From: Collinsella aerofaciens
GTDB lineage: Bacteria; Actinomycetota; Coriobacteriia; Coriobacteriales; Coriobacteriaceae
DNA length: 64,000 nucleotides
Reading direction: 5' to 3'
Assembly (NCBI RefSeq): GCF_015546965.1
Contig: NZ_JADMUF010000001.1
Span: 62,001-126,000 of the forward strand
Below are positions 44,647-53,987 of this stretch, piece after piece. Each line of letters starts with the position of its first letter. The first letter of the stretch is position 1. The notes below the pieces were generated by a model. The model was given only the letters and a program-made list of their open reading frames with translations. It had not been told where the DNA came from and made no database searches. A program made the position numbers and the translations under genes.

Positions 44647-45356
44647 TACTGACCCCTCCTCTCGGAGTTACGACGACGAGGACGGGAAGAGCCCTCGAGT
44701 GCAGGGTTGGGAACAGGCTGGCCCGGGAGCTTCTCGCCCAGGTAGATCCAGACCTTCACGCCGCAAGCGCCCATGGTGGTGCTGGCGACGGCCGTGCCGT
44801 AGTCGATCTTGGCACGGAGGGTGTGCAGAGGCACACGACCCTCACGGTACCACTCACGACGGCCCATCTCGGCACCGCCGAGACGACCGGAGCACTGGAT
44901 ACGGATGCCCTTAGCGCCGGCCTTGCGGGCGGACTGGACAGCCTTGCGCATAGCGCGACGGAAGGCAACGCGGCCCTCGAGCTGCTCGGCGATAGACTGA
45001 GCAACGAGGTTGGCGTCGAGCTCGGGGCGCTTGATCTCGACAACGTCGATGGAGAGCTGGCCCTTGGAGACGCCAGCGACCTTCTCGAGCTCGGTGCGGA
45101 GGGTATCGATCTCGGCACCCTTCTTACCGATGACAACGCCGGGGCGAGCGGTGAGGATGATGACCTTCACCTTGTCGCCAGCGCGCTCGATCTCGACGCG
45201 GGAGACAGCTGCGCGGGAAAGACGCTTCTCAAGGTACTTGCGGATCTCGAGATCGTTACCGAGGGTCTTAGCGTAATCCTTCTCTGCGAACCAGCGGGAG
45301 CGCCAGTTCTCGGTGATGCCAAGACGGAAGCCGGTGGGGTAGACTTTCTGACCCAT
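44646..45356 (-). CDS. rpsC: 30S ribosomal protein S3
   Basis: Small-subunit head protein of the mRNA entry site with helicase function, 236 residues. It has the KH domain ([17 protein letters not shown]) and the C-terminal S3 signature ([20 protein letters not shown], then [20 protein letters not shown]). The basic C-terminal tail ends [10 protein letters not shown]. It lies 6 bases after rplV. Confidence 0.97.
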   Translation of the reverse strand: MGQKVYPTGFRLGITENWRSRWFAEKDYAKTLGNDLEIRKYLEKRLSRAAVSRVEIERAGDKVKVIILTARPGVVIGKKGAEIDTLRTELEKVAGVSKGQLSIDVVEIKRPELDANLVAQSIAEQLEGRVAFRRAMRKAVQSARKAGAKGIRIQCSGRLGGAEMGRREWYREGRVPLHTLRAKIDYGTAVASTTMGACGVKVWIYLGEKLPGQPVPNPALEGSSRPRRRNSERRGQ

Positions 45357-45362
45357 ACAGCT

Positions 45363-45734
45363 TTACGCCTCCTTTCGAGGAGCAACGACGACGGTGATGT
45401 GGGAAGTACGCTTCAGAATGCGAGAAGCGGAACCCTTGGCGCGGGGACGGATGCGCTTAAGCGTCGGACCCTCGTCAACATAGGCAGCGGCGACAACCAG
45501 GTTGTCGGCACGCAGACCGTTGTTGTTCTCGGCGTTCGCAACGGCGGAACGGAGAACCTTCTCGACATCCACGGCGACGGCGCGGTCGCAGAAGTGGAGG
45601 ATGTCGAAGGCCTGAGCGACAGGCTTGCGGCGGATCAGATCGACCACCAGGCGGGCCTTGCTGGGGGAAACACGCACGTACTTAGCGACGGCGCGAACCT
45701 CGGTGGCCTCAGTTTCAATAGACTTAGTTGCCAT
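45363..45734 (-). CDS. rplV: 50S ribosomal protein L22
   Basis: Tunnel-wall protein, 123 residues, also a macrolide-resistance locus. It contains [20 protein letters not shown] and the signature hairpin [20 protein letters not shown]. The tunnel hairpin shows no obvious deletion or insertion. The N-terminal ~13 residues are a short extension. It lies 14 bases after rpsS. Confidence 0.97.
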   Translation of the reverse strand: MATKSIETEATEVRAVAKYVRVSPSKARLVVDLIRRKPVAQAFDILHFCDRAVAVDVEKVLRSAVANAENNNGLRADNLVVAAAYVDEGPTLKRIRPRAKGSASRILKRTSHITVVVAPRKEA

Positions 45735-45748
45735 TTACGGTTAACCCC

Positions 45749-46009
45749 CTATTTGGCCTTGTGGCCACGGAACGTACGAGTCGGCGCGAACTCGCCGAGC
45801 TTGTGACCAACCATGGACTCGGTAACATACACGGGCACATGCTTGCGGCCGTCGTGGACGGCGATGGTGTGACCAACCATCTCGGGGAAGATGGTGGACG
45901 CGCGGGACCAGGTCTTCACGACGTCCTTCTTGCCAGCCTCGTTCATCGCGGTGATACGCGAGAGAAGGCGAGTCTCCACGAACGGGCCCTTTTTGAGACT
46001 TCTGCTCAT
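45749..46009 (-). CDS. rpsS: 30S ribosomal protein S19
   Basis: Head protein that partners S13, 86 residues. It shows [18 protein letters not shown] at the N-terminus and the signature [20 protein letters not shown], ending [14 protein letters not shown]. It is in normal order between rplB and rplV. Confidence 0.97.
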   Translation of the reverse strand: MSRSLKKGPFVETRLLSRITAMNEAGKKDVVKTWSRASTIFPEMVGHTIAVHDGRKHVPVYVTESMVGHKLGEFAPTRTFRGHKAK

Positions 46010-46041
46010 AAGTGCTTTCTCCTAAAACTCGGTATCCGAAA

Positions 46042-46872
46042 TTACTTCTTACGGCGACGAATGATGTGCTGGTTCGAGACCTTCTTCTTCTTGCGCGTAC
46101 GAAGGCCCTTCGTCGGCTTACCCCAGGGGGTAACGGAGGGACGACCAGAGGTGTGGTTCTTGCCCTCGCCACCGCCGTGCGGGTGGTCGACAGGGTTCAT
46201 GACGGTACCGCGGACGGTCGGGCGCACGTTCATGTGACGCTTACGGCCGGCCTTGCCGATGACGATGTTGGAGTGATCGGCGTTGCCGACCTCACCGACG
46301 GTGGCGCGGCAGGTAACGAGGATGCGGCGCATCTCGGAGGAAGGCATACGGACGATAGCGTACTTGCCCTCCTTACCCATCAGCTGGCAGGAGTTACCGG
46401 CGGAACGGGCGATAGCAGCGCCCTTGCCCGGCTGGAACTCGACGGCGTGGATGAGCGTACCGACGGGGATGTCGGCGAGGGGCAGAGCGTTGCCCGGCTT
46501 GATGTCGGCGTCAGAACCGGACATGATGGTCTGACCGACCTCGAGGCCCTTGGGGGCCAGGATGTAGCGCTTCTCACCGTCAGCGTAGTGCAGCAGAGCG
46601 ATGCGAGCGGAACGGTTCGGATCGTACTCGATCGTGGCAACCTTGGCGGGCACGCCGTCCTTGTTGCGCTTGAAGTCGATCACGCGGTAACGACGCTTCA
46701 CGCCGCCGCCCTGGTGGCGGGTGGTGATGCGGCCGTTGTTGTTACGACCGGCCTTCTTGGGCAGGGGCTCGAGAAGAGACTTCTCGGGCTTGGTGCAGGT
46801 GATCTCGGAGAAGTCGGAGATCGTCTGCCAACGCCTACCAGCGGAGGTCGGCTTAAGGTGCTTTACAGCCAT
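46042..46872 (-). CDS. rplB: 50S ribosomal protein L2
   Basis: Central protein of the peptidyl-transferase region, 276 residues from the ATG at 46872, with AAAGGGA 6 bases upstream. It contains [15 protein letters not shown], the [19 protein letters not shown] segment and the L2 signature [20 protein letters not shown] with the functionally important histidine. A 179-base gap separates it from rplW, which is unusual for this operon. Confidence 0.98.
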   Translation of the reverse strand: MAVKHLKPTSAGRRWQTISDFSEITCTKPEKSLLEPLPKKAGRNNNGRITTRHQGGGVKRRYRVIDFKRNKDGVPAKVATIEYDPNRSARIALLHYADGEKRYILAPKGLEVGQTIMSGSDADIKPGNALPLADIPVGTLIHAVEFQPGKGAAIARSAGNSCQLMGKEGKYAIVRMPSSEMRRILVTCRATVGEVGNADHSNIVIGKAGRKRHMNVRPTVRGTVMNPVDHPHGGGEGKNHTSGRPSVTPWGKPTKGLRTRKKKKVSNQHIIRRRKK

Positions 46873-46957
46873 TACAATCCCTTTCAATAGGAATCCGTTA
46901 GCCATCGCAGACAGGGATTCGAGGTTCTGCCTCGGGTGCGATGACACCGGACGTATA

Positions 46958-47033
46958 CACGGTTCCGGGCGTGTCCATTTTATACGCCCAAAACCTTGAG
47001 CTCCCGCCTCCCCTATTTGGGAGGCATGAGCTC
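46958..47033 (-). promoter_or_regulatory. control-type sequences in the rplW-rplB gap
   Basis: On the minus strand, a strong hairpin (GCCTCCC/GGGAGGC inside GAGCTC arms, 46998-47033) is followed by a -10-like TATAAA (46984-46979). A 19-base motif (46958-46976) shared with the rplC and rpsL leaders comes next. No good -35 is visible. An internal promoter or attenuator is possible. Confidence 0.4.
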
Positions 47034-47051
47034 ACTCAACAGCAGCGAGTC

Positions 47052-47339
47052 TTAGGCCTGGTTGCCAAAGACCTCGATGGTGTCACCCTCGGCCAGCGTG
47101 ACGATGGCCTTCTTCCAAGAACGGGTCTTGCCGGCGACATAGCGCACGCGCTTGGTCTTGGGCTTGACCGTCAGGGTGTTCACGCGAACGACCTTGACGC
47201 CGAAGATCTCCTCGACAGCGTCCTTGATCTGATACTTGTTAGCATCCTTGGCGACCTCGAACGTGTACTTGTTCAGCTCCATGCCGGAGAAGGAACGCTC
47301 GGACACGATCGGACGGATGATGATCTCGTGGGCGGTCAT
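47052..47339 (-). CDS. rplW: 50S ribosomal protein L23
   Basis: Tunnel-exit protein that docks trigger factor and SRP, 95 residues. It contains IIIRPIVSERSFSGMELNKY, the family mark VRVNTLTVKPKTKRVRYVAG, and a C-terminal GDTIEVFG. It starts immediately after rplD. Confidence 0.97.
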   Translation of the reverse strand: MTAHEIIIRPIVSERSFSGMELNKYTFEVAKDANKYQIKDAVEEIFGVKVVRVNTLTVKPKTKRVRYVAGKTRSWKKAIVTLAEGDTIEVFGNQA

Positions 47340-47966
47340 TTATGCAAGCACCTCCCCGAAGTGAGCGGCGATGTCGGCGGGCATCAGCACAGCGTTGTTG
47401 TTGACGAGATCGTAGGTGTTGGCCTCGTCAGCGGTGATGATGAACGTCTTGGGAATGTTGCGGAACGACAGGTAGGCGTTGACGTCCTCATCGCGAACGA
47501 TGATGGTCAGACGCTTGCCCTCAAGGCCGAGAGCCTTGAGCATGGCGACGGCAGCCTTGGTGGAAGGCTTCTCGAAGCCGTAGTCGTCGACGAGCACGAG
47601 CTCGCCATCGGCCAGCTTGGCGGACAGCGCGGAGCGCATAGCCAGCTTGACCTCCTTGTTGTTCATACGCTTAGCGTAGGAACGGGGCTTGGGGGCGAAG
47701 ACAACGCCACCGTGACGCCACTGGGCAGCACGGATGGAACCCTGGCGGGCACGGCCGGTGCCCTTCTGACGCCAAGGCTTCTTGCCGCCACCGGAAACCT
47801 CAGAGCGGCCCTTAGCGGACTGGGTGCCCTGACGCCAAGAGGCCATCTGGCACTTGACGATGTGGTGCATAACGTGGATGTTCGGCTCGATGCCGTACAC
47901 CTCAGCGGCGAGCTCGGCCTCGGCGACCTTCTTGCCCTCGCTGTTCTTTACTTCAAACTTTGCCAT
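47340..47966 (-). CDS. rplD: 50S ribosomal protein L4
   Basis: Tunnel-wall protein, 208 residues; in E. coli it also represses the S10 operon. The extended tunnel loop is recognisable in SEVSGGGKKPWRQKGTGRAR, followed by GSIRAAQWRHGGVVFAPKPR. The loop shows no obvious macrolide-resistance change. It lies 46 bases after rplC. Confidence 0.97.
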   Translation of the reverse strand: MAKFEVKNSEGKKVAEAELAAEVYGIEPNIHVMHHIVKCQMASWRQGTQSAKGRSEVSGGGKKPWRQKGTGRARQGSIRAAQWRHGGVVFAPKPRSYAKRMNNKEVKLAMRSALSAKLADGELVLVDDYGFEKPSTKAAVAMLKALGLEGKRLTIIVRDEDVNAYLSFRNIPKTFIITADEANTYDLVNNNAVLMPADIAAHFGEVLA

Positions 47967-48012
47967 TTAAGTGTTCTCCTTGGTATGACGCTGGGCTAAA
48001 TGGGCTGGGCCC

Positions 48013-48633
48013 TTAGGCCATACGGATGGCGACGAGACCATTCTTGGCACCCGGGACAGCGCCCTTGACCAAGATGAGGTTCTGCTCGGCATCGATGCGG
48101 ACAACGGAAAGGTTCTTGACGGTAACGCGCTCGTTACCCATGTGACCGGCCATCTTGACGCCCTTGAGGACGCGCGCAGGATAGGCGCACTGACCGATAG
48201 AACCGGGGTGACGCTGGAAGTGAGAACCATGCGTCATAGGACCGCGGCGCTGACCCCAGCGCTTGATGCGACCCTGGAAGCCCTTACCCTTGGAGGTACC
48301 GATGACGTCGACCTTCTCGACATCAGCGAAATCAGCGACGGTAACGACCTCGCCGACCTTGTGCTCCTCGCCGTTCTCGACGCGGACCTCACGAAGGAAG
48401 CGGACAGGCTCGACGCCGGCCTTGGCGAAGTGACCAGCCATGGGCTTGTTCACGTTCTTGGCCTTGATGTCGCCGAAACCGATCTGGACGGCGTCATAGC
48501 CGTCAGTTGCCTGAGTTTTAACCTGCGAGACAGCGCAGGGGCCAGCCTGGATGACCGTGACGGGAACGACGTTGTCGTCCTCGTCCCAAACCTGGGTCAT
48601 GCCAATCTTGCGGCCGAGAATCATGCTGATCAA
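48013..48633 (-). CDS. rplC: 50S ribosomal protein L3
   Basis: Early-assembly protein near the peptidyl-transferase centre, 206 residues. It shows [17 protein letters not shown] and the signature [24 protein letters not shown] at 48633 or the ATG at 48624 could be the start; neither has a strong Shine-Dalgarno. It leads this transcript, since rpsJ is separated by a terminator and another gene. Confidence 0.97.
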   Translation of the reverse strand: MISMILGRKIGMTQVWDEDDNVVPVTVIQAGPCAVSQVKTQATDGYDAVQIGFGDIKAKNVNKPMAGHFAKAGVEPVRFLREVRVENGEEHKVGEVVTVADFADVEKVDVIGTSKGKGFQGRIKRWGQRRGPMTHGSHFQRHPGSIGQCAYPARVLKGVKMAGHMGNERVTVKNLSVVRIDAEQNLILVKGAVPGAKNGLVAIRMA

Positions 48634-48816
48634 GATATGATCCCAACTCTCGCGTGGTCTTGGGACAATGCGTACACCACCGAGCGTACGCCCCTAGAGG
48701 ACCACTACTTACACGACGTGCTCCCCAGCCTTGTATTACGTCCGGACTACCTGACAACCCTATTAAGCAGGCATTTTGTCCAGCCAGAATACTCCCCTGG
48801 TTTCACACAGCTGTTT

Positions 48817-48846
48817 AGTATACACGGCTGCGGGCGTATCCGTCGA
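48817..48846 (-). promoter_or_regulatory. candidate promoter of the rplC operon
   Basis: On the minus strand TCGACG (48846-48841), an 18-base spacer, then TATACT (48822-48817). The -35 is weak (4/6). The spacer is the 19-base motif shared with the rplB and rpsL leaders. The rest of 48634-48901 is a ~180-base leader without a visible open frame. Confidence 0.45.
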
Positions 48847-48901
48847 GATTCATATTTCACTCACATTGTTTACGCAGGTAAAGTGCGTGGAGTCGCCTGG
48901 A

Positions 48902-49036
48902 CCCGGCAGAGCGGCGGCGAAATATATTAAGGTTGCTGCTCTACAGTCCTGCGCAAGACGAAGGCCACATTAAGTGGCCTTCTTTGCGTGCGGAACTCGC
49001 GACAACCTTAATATATTTCGCCGCCGCCCTGCCGGG
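48902..49036. ncRNA. structured hairpin element, copy 1
   Basis: 135 bases. The 34-base arms (48902-48935 and 49003-49036) match in 33 positions. The 67-base interior contains CTGCTCTACAGTCC, a stem TGCGCAA/TTGCGTG, a 9-bp apical stem GAAGGCCAC/GTGGCCTTC with loop ATTAA, and CGGAACTCGCGA. It lies upstream of rplC and 46 bases past the end of the phosphatase gene. The active strand is unknown. Confidence 0.7.
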
Positions 49037-49082
49037 CTCGGGAGACGACACGTTGATGTCTGCTTAACTTTGCTCGCTCAGG

Positions 49083-49703
49083 CTAATGACTTTGTTGGGG
49101 ATCAATGATTTGCCGCAAGGTGAACTTGCCTTGGGACGTGTCGCATTCTTCTTGCGAATCCTCAAAACTGAAGATCATGATGGCGCAGTTGGGGAGTTTT
49201 GCTGGGAGCTCGAAGCCCTCTGGGGCTGCAGCCTTGATGAATTGGCGGCTGGCGCTGCCGTGGCTTACTGCAAGGAGGGTTTTGACGCCATCAATGCCCA
49301 TGAGATTGGTAAGGGTGCTTACCATGCGAGCTTGTAGAGCTTGGCTTCCCTCCCCTCCAAAGGGGACTAAATCCTCGCCGGGGTCCCAGACGTCGGTGGG
49401 TAGTGCGTCGTGGGGGCCTTCTTCAAAGGTACCGTAGCAGCGTTCGATGATACCCTCGCAGGGCTCGACGAGGGCGTCCGGACCGAGAAGCTCGGCTGCG
49501 ACGAGACTTGCCGTGTCCATGGCTCGGCCTAAGGGTGATGAGACCACTTTGTCGGGAACGACGCCGTGGGCTTTGAGCCATGCGGCGGCCTTTGCGGCCT
49601 GCTGGCGGCCCAGGTCCGTTAGCGGTGAATCGCAGCGGCCCTGGACGAGCTTTTTGACGTTGAACTCCGTCTGACCGTGACGGAGCAGATACAGTTTCTT
49701 CAT
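49083..49703 (-). CDS. histidine phosphatase family protein (phosphoglycerate-mutase-like)
   Basis: Small cytoplasmic phosphatase or mutase that forms a phosphohistidine. The protein has 206 residues. The catalytic motif is LYLLRHGQTEFN with R8, H9 and G10. The second histidine is in LLAVSHGSASRQF, and the acid/base glutamate is probably in EGIIERCYGTFEEG. It interrupts the rpsJ-rplC adjacency seen in most S10 operons. A role as cofactor-dependent phosphoglycerate mutase, or in removing phosphate from a metabolite, cannot be separated here. Confidence 0.88.
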   Translation of the reverse strand: MKKLYLLRHGQTEFNVKKLVQGRCDSPLTDLGRQQAAKAAAWLKAHGVVPDKVVSSPLGRAMDTASLVAAELLGPDALVEPCEGIIERCYGTFEEGPHDALPTDVWDPGEDLVPFGGEGSQALQARMVSTLTNLMGIDGVKTLLAVSHGSASRQFIKAAAPEGFELPAKLPNCAIMIFSFEDSQEECDTSQGKFTLRQIIDPQQSH

Positions 49704-49834
49704 GGTCTCCCCTTTTGCACGAACGGCTCTACCGATACAACACTACTCACGTGCCGCGCCGACGTAGTCTTCATCGACCGTAATAAATCCATTGCGTAAC
49801 CGGATCGTAGTGTAGCCACTTTATCCACAAGATA

Positions 49835-49867
49835 CAAAAAGGCCGCAACCCAAAGGGCTGCGGCCTT
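49835..49867 (-). terminator. terminator after rpsJ
   Basis: The arms AAGGCCGCA and TGCGGCCTT, with inner CCC/GGG, are followed on the minus strand by TTTTTG. It ends the rpsL-rpsG-fusA-rpsJ unit, so rplC needs its own promoter. The 49704-49834 stretch holds only the phosphatase leader. Confidence 0.85.
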
Positions 49868-49893
49868 GCAATGTGAGCTATCGGTAAAAAAGC

Positions 49894-50202
49894 TTAGAGC
49901 TTGATGTCGATGTCAACGCCAGCCGGGAGGTCGAGACGCATGAGCGAATCAACGGTGCCCGAGGTGGGGTCGAGGATGTCGATGAGGCGCTTGTGGGTGC
50001 GCATCTCGAACTGCTCACGGGAGTCCTTGTTCACGTGCGGCGAGCGGATAACCGTGTACAGGTTGCGCTCGGTGGGCAGGGGGACAGGACCGGAAACGCG
50101 AGCGCCGGTCTTCTGAGCGGTCTCGACGATGAGCTTCGCGGACTGATCGACGACCTCGTGATCATAGCCCTTGAGGCGAATGCGGATCTTCTGGGTAGCC
50201 AA
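49894..50202 (-). CDS. rpsJ: 30S ribosomal protein S10
   Basis: Head protein and NusE transcription-antitermination factor, 102 residues. It contains [20 protein letters not shown], the signature [20 protein letters not shown] and the terminal [13 protein letters not shown]. It normally opens the S10 operon after tuf. Here tuf is missing and rpsJ is the last gene of the fusA transcript, 60 bases after fusA. Confidence 0.97.
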   Translation of the reverse strand: MATQKIRIRLKGYDHEVVDQSAKLIVETAQKTGARVSGPVPLPTERNLYTVIRSPHVNKDSREQFEMRTHKRLIDILDPTSGTVDSLMRLDLPAGVDIDIKL

Positions 50203-50262
50203 CTTAAACCTCCAAAGAGTGCGAGAGATGTTCTCGCGGATTACGTAACAGGGAGCTCGAAC

Positions 50263-52362
50263 TTAGGCGTTCTTGCTCATGACCTCGTCCACGATGGACT
50301 TGGGCGCGGGCTCATAAGAGTCGAACTGCATCGTGTAGGATGCACGGCCCTGGGTCTGGGAGCGAAGGTCGGTAGCGTAACCGAACATCTCGCCCAGCGG
50401 CACCTTGGCACGGATGAGCTTGGTGTTCTTGCGATCCTCCATGCCCTCGATCTTGCCGCGGCGACCGGAGAGGTTGCCCATAACGTCGCCCATGTACTGC
50501 TCGGGGGTCTCGACCTCGACAGCCATGATCGGCTCGAGCAGCTGCGGATCGGACTTCTTGAGGGCGTCCTTGATAGCCATGGAACCGGCGATCTTGAAGG
50601 CGGCCTCGGAGGAGTCGACCTCGTGGTAAGAACCGTCGAACAGGGTGACCTTGACGTCGAGGACCGGGAAGCCGGCGATAACACCGGTGTTCAGGGCCTC
50701 CTGGATGCCCTTGTCGATGGACGGGATGTACTCCTTGGGCACGACGCCGCCGACGATAGCGTTGACGAACTCGTAGCCGAAGCCCTCCTCCATCTTCTCG
50801 AGCTTAATGACGGCGTGGCCGTACTGACCGCGACCGCCGGACTGACGGACGAACTTGCCCTCAGCCTTCTCGACGTCGTGACCAGCGGTCTCGCGGTAGG
50901 CAACCTGGGGCTTACCAACGTTAGCGTCAACCTTGAACTCGCGGAGCAGACGGTCGACGATGATCTCGAGGTGCAGCTCGCCCATGCCGGCGATGATGGT
51001 CTGGCCGGTCTCGTGGTTGGTGGACACCTGGAAGGTCGGGTCCTCCTCGGCGAGCTTGGTCAGAGCCAGGGACATCTTGTCCTGCTCGGCCTTGGTCTTG
51101 GGCTCGATGGCAACGTCGATAACGGGCTTGGCGAACTCGATCTTCTCGAGGACGATCTCCTTGCCCTCGGCGCACAGGGTGTCGCCGGTGGTGGAGTTCT
51201 TGAAGCCGACGCAAGCAACGATGTCGCCGGCAGCAGCGTCGTCACGGTCGATACGCTCGGCGGCGTTCATCTCGAGGATGCGGCCGAGGCGCTCGCGCTG
51301 ACCGTTGGAAGCGTTGACAACGTAGGAGCCGGACTCGGCGCGGCCGGAGTAAACGCGGACGTAGGTGAGCTTACCGACGAACGGGTCGGTCATGATCTTG
51401 AAGACCAGGCCGGAGAAGGGCTCGTCGAAGGAAGGATGACGCTCGATCTCCTCGCCGGTGTCCGGATCGGTACCGGTGACGGCCTCGACGTCGAGCGGGC
51501 TGGGCAGGTAGTCGACGACAGCGTCGAGCAGCTCCTGGACGCCCTTGTTCTTGTAGGCGGAGCCCACGAAGACGAGGTTGAGCTCGTTGGCCAGAACGCC
51601 CTTGCGCAGAGCAGCCTTGAGCTCCTCGACGGTGAAGTCCTCCTCCATGAGGATCTTCTCCATGAGCTCGTCGTCAAAGCTGGCAGCAGCGTCGAGGAGC
51701 TCCTCGCGCTTGGTGGCAGCGATGTCGGCGAACTCAGCCGGGATCTCGTCCATCGGCTCGGGGTAGGTCATGCCCTTGTCGTCGGCCTTGAAGTCCCATG
51801 CGGTCATGGTGACCAGGTCGATGACGCCCCAGAAGTTGTCCTCGGCGCCCATCGGGACCTGAGCGGCCACGGCGTTAGCGTCGAGACGATCCTTCATGGT
51901 CTCGATAGCGTTGAAGAAGTCAGCGCCCACGCGGTCATACTTGTTGATGAAGGCGATGCGGGGGACGTTGAAGGTGGAAGCCTGACGCCAAACGGTCTCA
52001 GACTGGGGCTGAACGCCGGCAACGGCGTCGAAGACGGCGACAGCACCATCGAGGACGCGCAGGCAGCGCTCGACCTCGGCGGTGAAGTCAACGTGGCCCG
52101 GGGTGTCGATGATCTGGATGCGGTAGTCCTTACCGTCCTTGTTCCAGAAGCAGGTGGTAGCAGCGGAGGTAATGGTTACGCCGCGCTCCTGCTCCTGAAC
52201 CATCCAGTCCATGGTGGCAGCACCCTCATGGACCTCACCGATCTTGTGGGTCTTACCGGTGTAATAAAGAATACGCTCGGTCGTGGTGGTCTTACCAGCA
52301 TCGATGTGGGCCATGATGCCGATGTTACGGGTATCGGAAAGCTTGTACTTAGGCTTAGCCAT
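50263..52362 (-). CDS. fusA: elongation factor G
   Basis: GTPase that drives translocation. The protein has 699 residues with five domains. G motifs are visible: [19 protein letters not shown] (P-loop), the switch DTPGHVDF, and NKYDRVGAD. Domain IV carries the catalytic-loop type sequence [17 protein letters not shown]. It lies 19 bases after rpsG. The next gene is rpsJ rather than tuf. Confidence 0.98.
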   Translation of the reverse strand: MAKPKYKLSDTRNIGIMAHIDAGKTTTTERILYYTGKTHKIGEVHEGAATMDWMVQEQERGVTITSAATTCFWNKDGKDYRIQIIDTPGHVDFTAEVERCLRVLDGAVAVFDAVAGVQPQSETVWRQASTFNVPRIAFINKYDRVGADFFNAIETMKDRLDANAVAAQVPMGAEDNFWGVIDLVTMTAWDFKADDKGMTYPEPMDEIPAEFADIAATKREELLDAAASFDDELMEKILMEEDFTVEELKAALRKGVLANELNLVFVGSAYKNKGVQELLDAVVDYLPSPLDVEAVTGTDPDTGEEIERHPSFDEPFSGLVFKIMTDPFVGKLTYVRVYSGRAESGSYVVNASNGQRERLGRILEMNAAERIDRDDAAAGDIVACVGFKNSTTGDTLCAEGKEIVLEKIEFAKPVIDVAIEPKTKAEQDKMSLALTKLAEEDPTFQVSTNHETGQTIIAGMGELHLEIIVDRLLREFKVDANVGKPQVAYRETAGHDVEKAEGKFVRQSGGRGQYGHAVIKLEKMEEGFGYEFVNAIVGGVVPKEYIPSIDKGIQEALNTGVIAGFPVLDVKVTLFDGSYHEVDSSEAAFKIAGSMAIKDALKKSDPQLLEPIMAVEVETPEQYMGDVMGNLSGRRGKIEGMEDRKNTKLIRAKVPLGEMFGYATDLRSQTQGRASYTMQFDSYEPAPKSIVDEVMSKNA

Positions 52363-52381
52363 GTTAGTTCCTTACCTTAAC

Positions 52382-52855
52382 TTACCAACGATAGTGAGAG
52401 AACGCGCGGTTGGCCTCGGCCATCTTGAAGACGTCCTCACGCTTCTTGACGGAAGCGCCCAGGCCGTTGGAAGCGTCGAGGATCTCGTTGGCGAGACGCT
52501 CGGCCATGGTCTTCTCCTTGCGAGCGCGGGAGAAGTTGACGATCCAGCGGATACCCAGAGCGGTGGAACGACGGGAGTTGACCTCCATCGGGACCTGATA
52601 GGTAGCGCCACCGACACGCTTGGGCTTAACCTCGAGCGTGGGCTTGACGTTGTCCATAGCCTTCTTGAAGGTAGCGAGAGCGTCGCCACCCTCGGACTTC
52701 TCGGCAACGATCTCGAAAGCGGTGTAAACGATGCGCTCAGCGGTGGCCTTCTTGCCGTCAAGAAGGACCTTGTTGATGAGCTGAGTCACCAGGCGGTTGT
52801 TGTAAACGGCGTCAGGCTGAACCTCACGACGATTAGCTGCTGCACGACGCGGCAT
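52382..52855 (-). CDS. rpsG: 30S ribosomal protein S7
   Basis: 16S rRNA-binding head protein, 157 residues; it regulates the str operon in E. coli. It contains [20 protein letters not shown], the S7 signature region [20 protein letters not shown], and [18 protein letters not shown]. It lies 73 bases after rpsL. Confidence 0.97.
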   Translation of the reverse strand: MPRRAAANRREVQPDAVYNNRLVTQLINKVLLDGKKATAERIVYTAFEIVAEKSEGGDALATFKKAMDNVKPTLEVKPKRVGGATYQVPMEVNSRRSTALGIRWIVNFSRARKEKTMAERLANEILDASNGLGASVKKREDVFKMAEANRAFSHYRW

Positions 52856-52928
52856 GTGAAATCTCCTTAAGTGTCTACCGTGCGGCGCTTAGGCGGCACA
52901 CGGCGAAAGTATCAAAACGTTATCTGGC

Positions 52929-53306
52929 TTATTTGGCCTTGGGGCGCTTAGCACCGTACTTGGAACGGGCCTGCATACGGTTCTGGACCGGAGCAGCGTC
53001 GTAGGCGCCACGGATGACGTGATAACGGACACCAGGGAGGTCACGGACACGACCGCCGCGGACGAGCACGATGGAGTGCTCCTGCAGGTTGTGGCCCTCA
53101 CCCGGGATGTAAGCGGTAACTTCGATGCCGTTGACGAGGCGAACACGGGCAACCTTACGAAGAGCCGAGTTCGGCTTCTTGGGGCTCGTGGTGAAGACGC
53201 GGGTGCACACGCCGCGCTTCTGGGAGTTGTGCTGCAGAGCAGCGTTCTTGGACTTCTTGGGCACGGAACGACGGCCCTGGCGAACCAGCTGGTTAATAGT
53301 AGGCAA
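52929..53306 (-). CDS. rpsL: 30S ribosomal protein S12, with arginine at position 88
   Basis: Decoding-centre protein, 125 residues, from a TTG at 53306; AAGGAG lies 6 bases upstream and no ATG fits. It contains [20 protein letters not shown] and [18 protein letters not shown] with lysine 43 intact. In [13 protein letters not shown] residue 88 is arginine where most bacteria have lysine. Lysine-to-arginine at this position is a known streptomycin-resistance change in other bacteria. It leads the str unit behind a good promoter. Confidence 0.97.
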   Translation of the reverse strand: MPTINQLVRQGRRSVPKKSKNAALQHNSQKRGVCTRVFTTSPKKPNSALRKVARVRLVNGIEVTAYIPGEGHNLQEHSIVLVRGGRVRDLPGVRYHVIRGAYDAAPVQNRMQARSKYGAKRPKAK

Positions 53307-53399
53307 AGCGTACTCCTTCTCGAATGATTCCAGCTTTCTGTAAAGTGCAACGGCTTGAATCGAGGGGTCAGCATCCCCCTACGAAACACGCAGTTCGAT

Positions 53400-53428
53400 A
53401 GGATACGTGGCGTTAGCTGTGCCGTCAA
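53400..53428 (-). promoter_or_regulatory. promoter of the rpsL (str) operon
   Basis: On the minus strand TTGACG (53428-53423), a 17-base spacer and TATCCT (53405-53400), about 94 bases before the TTG start. The -35 matches 5/6 and the -10 4/6. A 19-base motif shared with rplC and rplB lies just upstream (53434-53452). Confidence 0.65.
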
Positions 53429-53512
53429 CAGACCACGCCGCCGGGCGTATCCTTAAATAGCCACATTTCCGCAAAGCCTACACAAAAGGAATCCCCTCCT
53501 GTGCGCTTGGGA

Positions 53513-53651
53513 GGATTCCCGGACCGGGCGGCCCAGGTTTTAAGTTTGCTGCTCTACAGTCCTGCGCAAGACGGAAAGCACATTAAGTGCTTTCCTTTGC
53601 GTGCGGAACTCGCGACAAACTTAAAACCTGGGCCGCCCGGTCCGGGAATCC
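53513..53651. ncRNA. structured hairpin element, copy 2
   Basis: 139 bases. The 36-base arms (53513-53548 and 53616-53651) are perfectly complementary, and the 67-base interior has apical stem GGAAAGCAC/GTGCTTTCC. It lies upstream of rpsL. Its interior is identical to copy 3, and its outer arms are unrelated to copy 1. Confidence 0.7.
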
Positions 53652-53778
53652 GACGTGCTCGTTGGGGCAACGTTCCCTTCCAAATAGGGACAGGTTTATT
53701 ATGGTCGGTTTTATCTGGGGAAACGTCGCACTCCAGCGTTGATCTGCTCTCATCTGTCGCATGGAAATCGGCGGCGTC

Positions 53779-53907
53779 TTCGGAAGTATGCGGTAAATTC
53801 TGGACCTGCCGAGCACGCCGGGGTTTTGCGATAATAAACCCGCAGGCAGAGCGCTTGAGCATATGCGGTGTGGTCGACCCATCGAGATTTTGCCGCATAC
53901 TTCCGAA
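53779..53907. repeat. inverted pair of TTCGGAAGTATGCGG
   Basis: Perfect 15-base arms at 53779-53793 and 53893-53907, with 99 bases between. It lies in a 300-base stretch between element copy 2 and the anti-sigma terminator that holds no convincing gene. Confidence 0.5.
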
Positions 53908-53954
53908 ATTCAGGCGAATATCGCTCAAAATAACCGTCCATATAACGCAAAATA

Positions 53955-53981
53955 GGCCGCTTCCCCTCTTGGGAAGCGGCC
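53955..53981 (-). terminator. terminator after the anti-sigma gene
   Basis: An 11-bp perfect stem, GGCCGCTTCCC with GGGAAGCGGCC, with a 5-base loop. It is followed on the minus strand by TATTTTG. It lies 7 bases past the stop. Confidence 0.7.
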
Positions 53982-53987
53982 TAGACC

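Noticed and set aside
48902-49036. Insertion sequence or MITE with terminal inverted repeats
   Set aside because: Outer arms differ almost wholly between copies while staying self-complementary, and the interior is conserved. Mobile elements show the opposite pattern in their ends. No transposase is present.
49704-49893. tRNA gene in the rpsJ/phosphatase gap
   Set aside because: No cloverleaf, TTC-loop or acceptor pairing; the visible stem is the rpsJ terminator.
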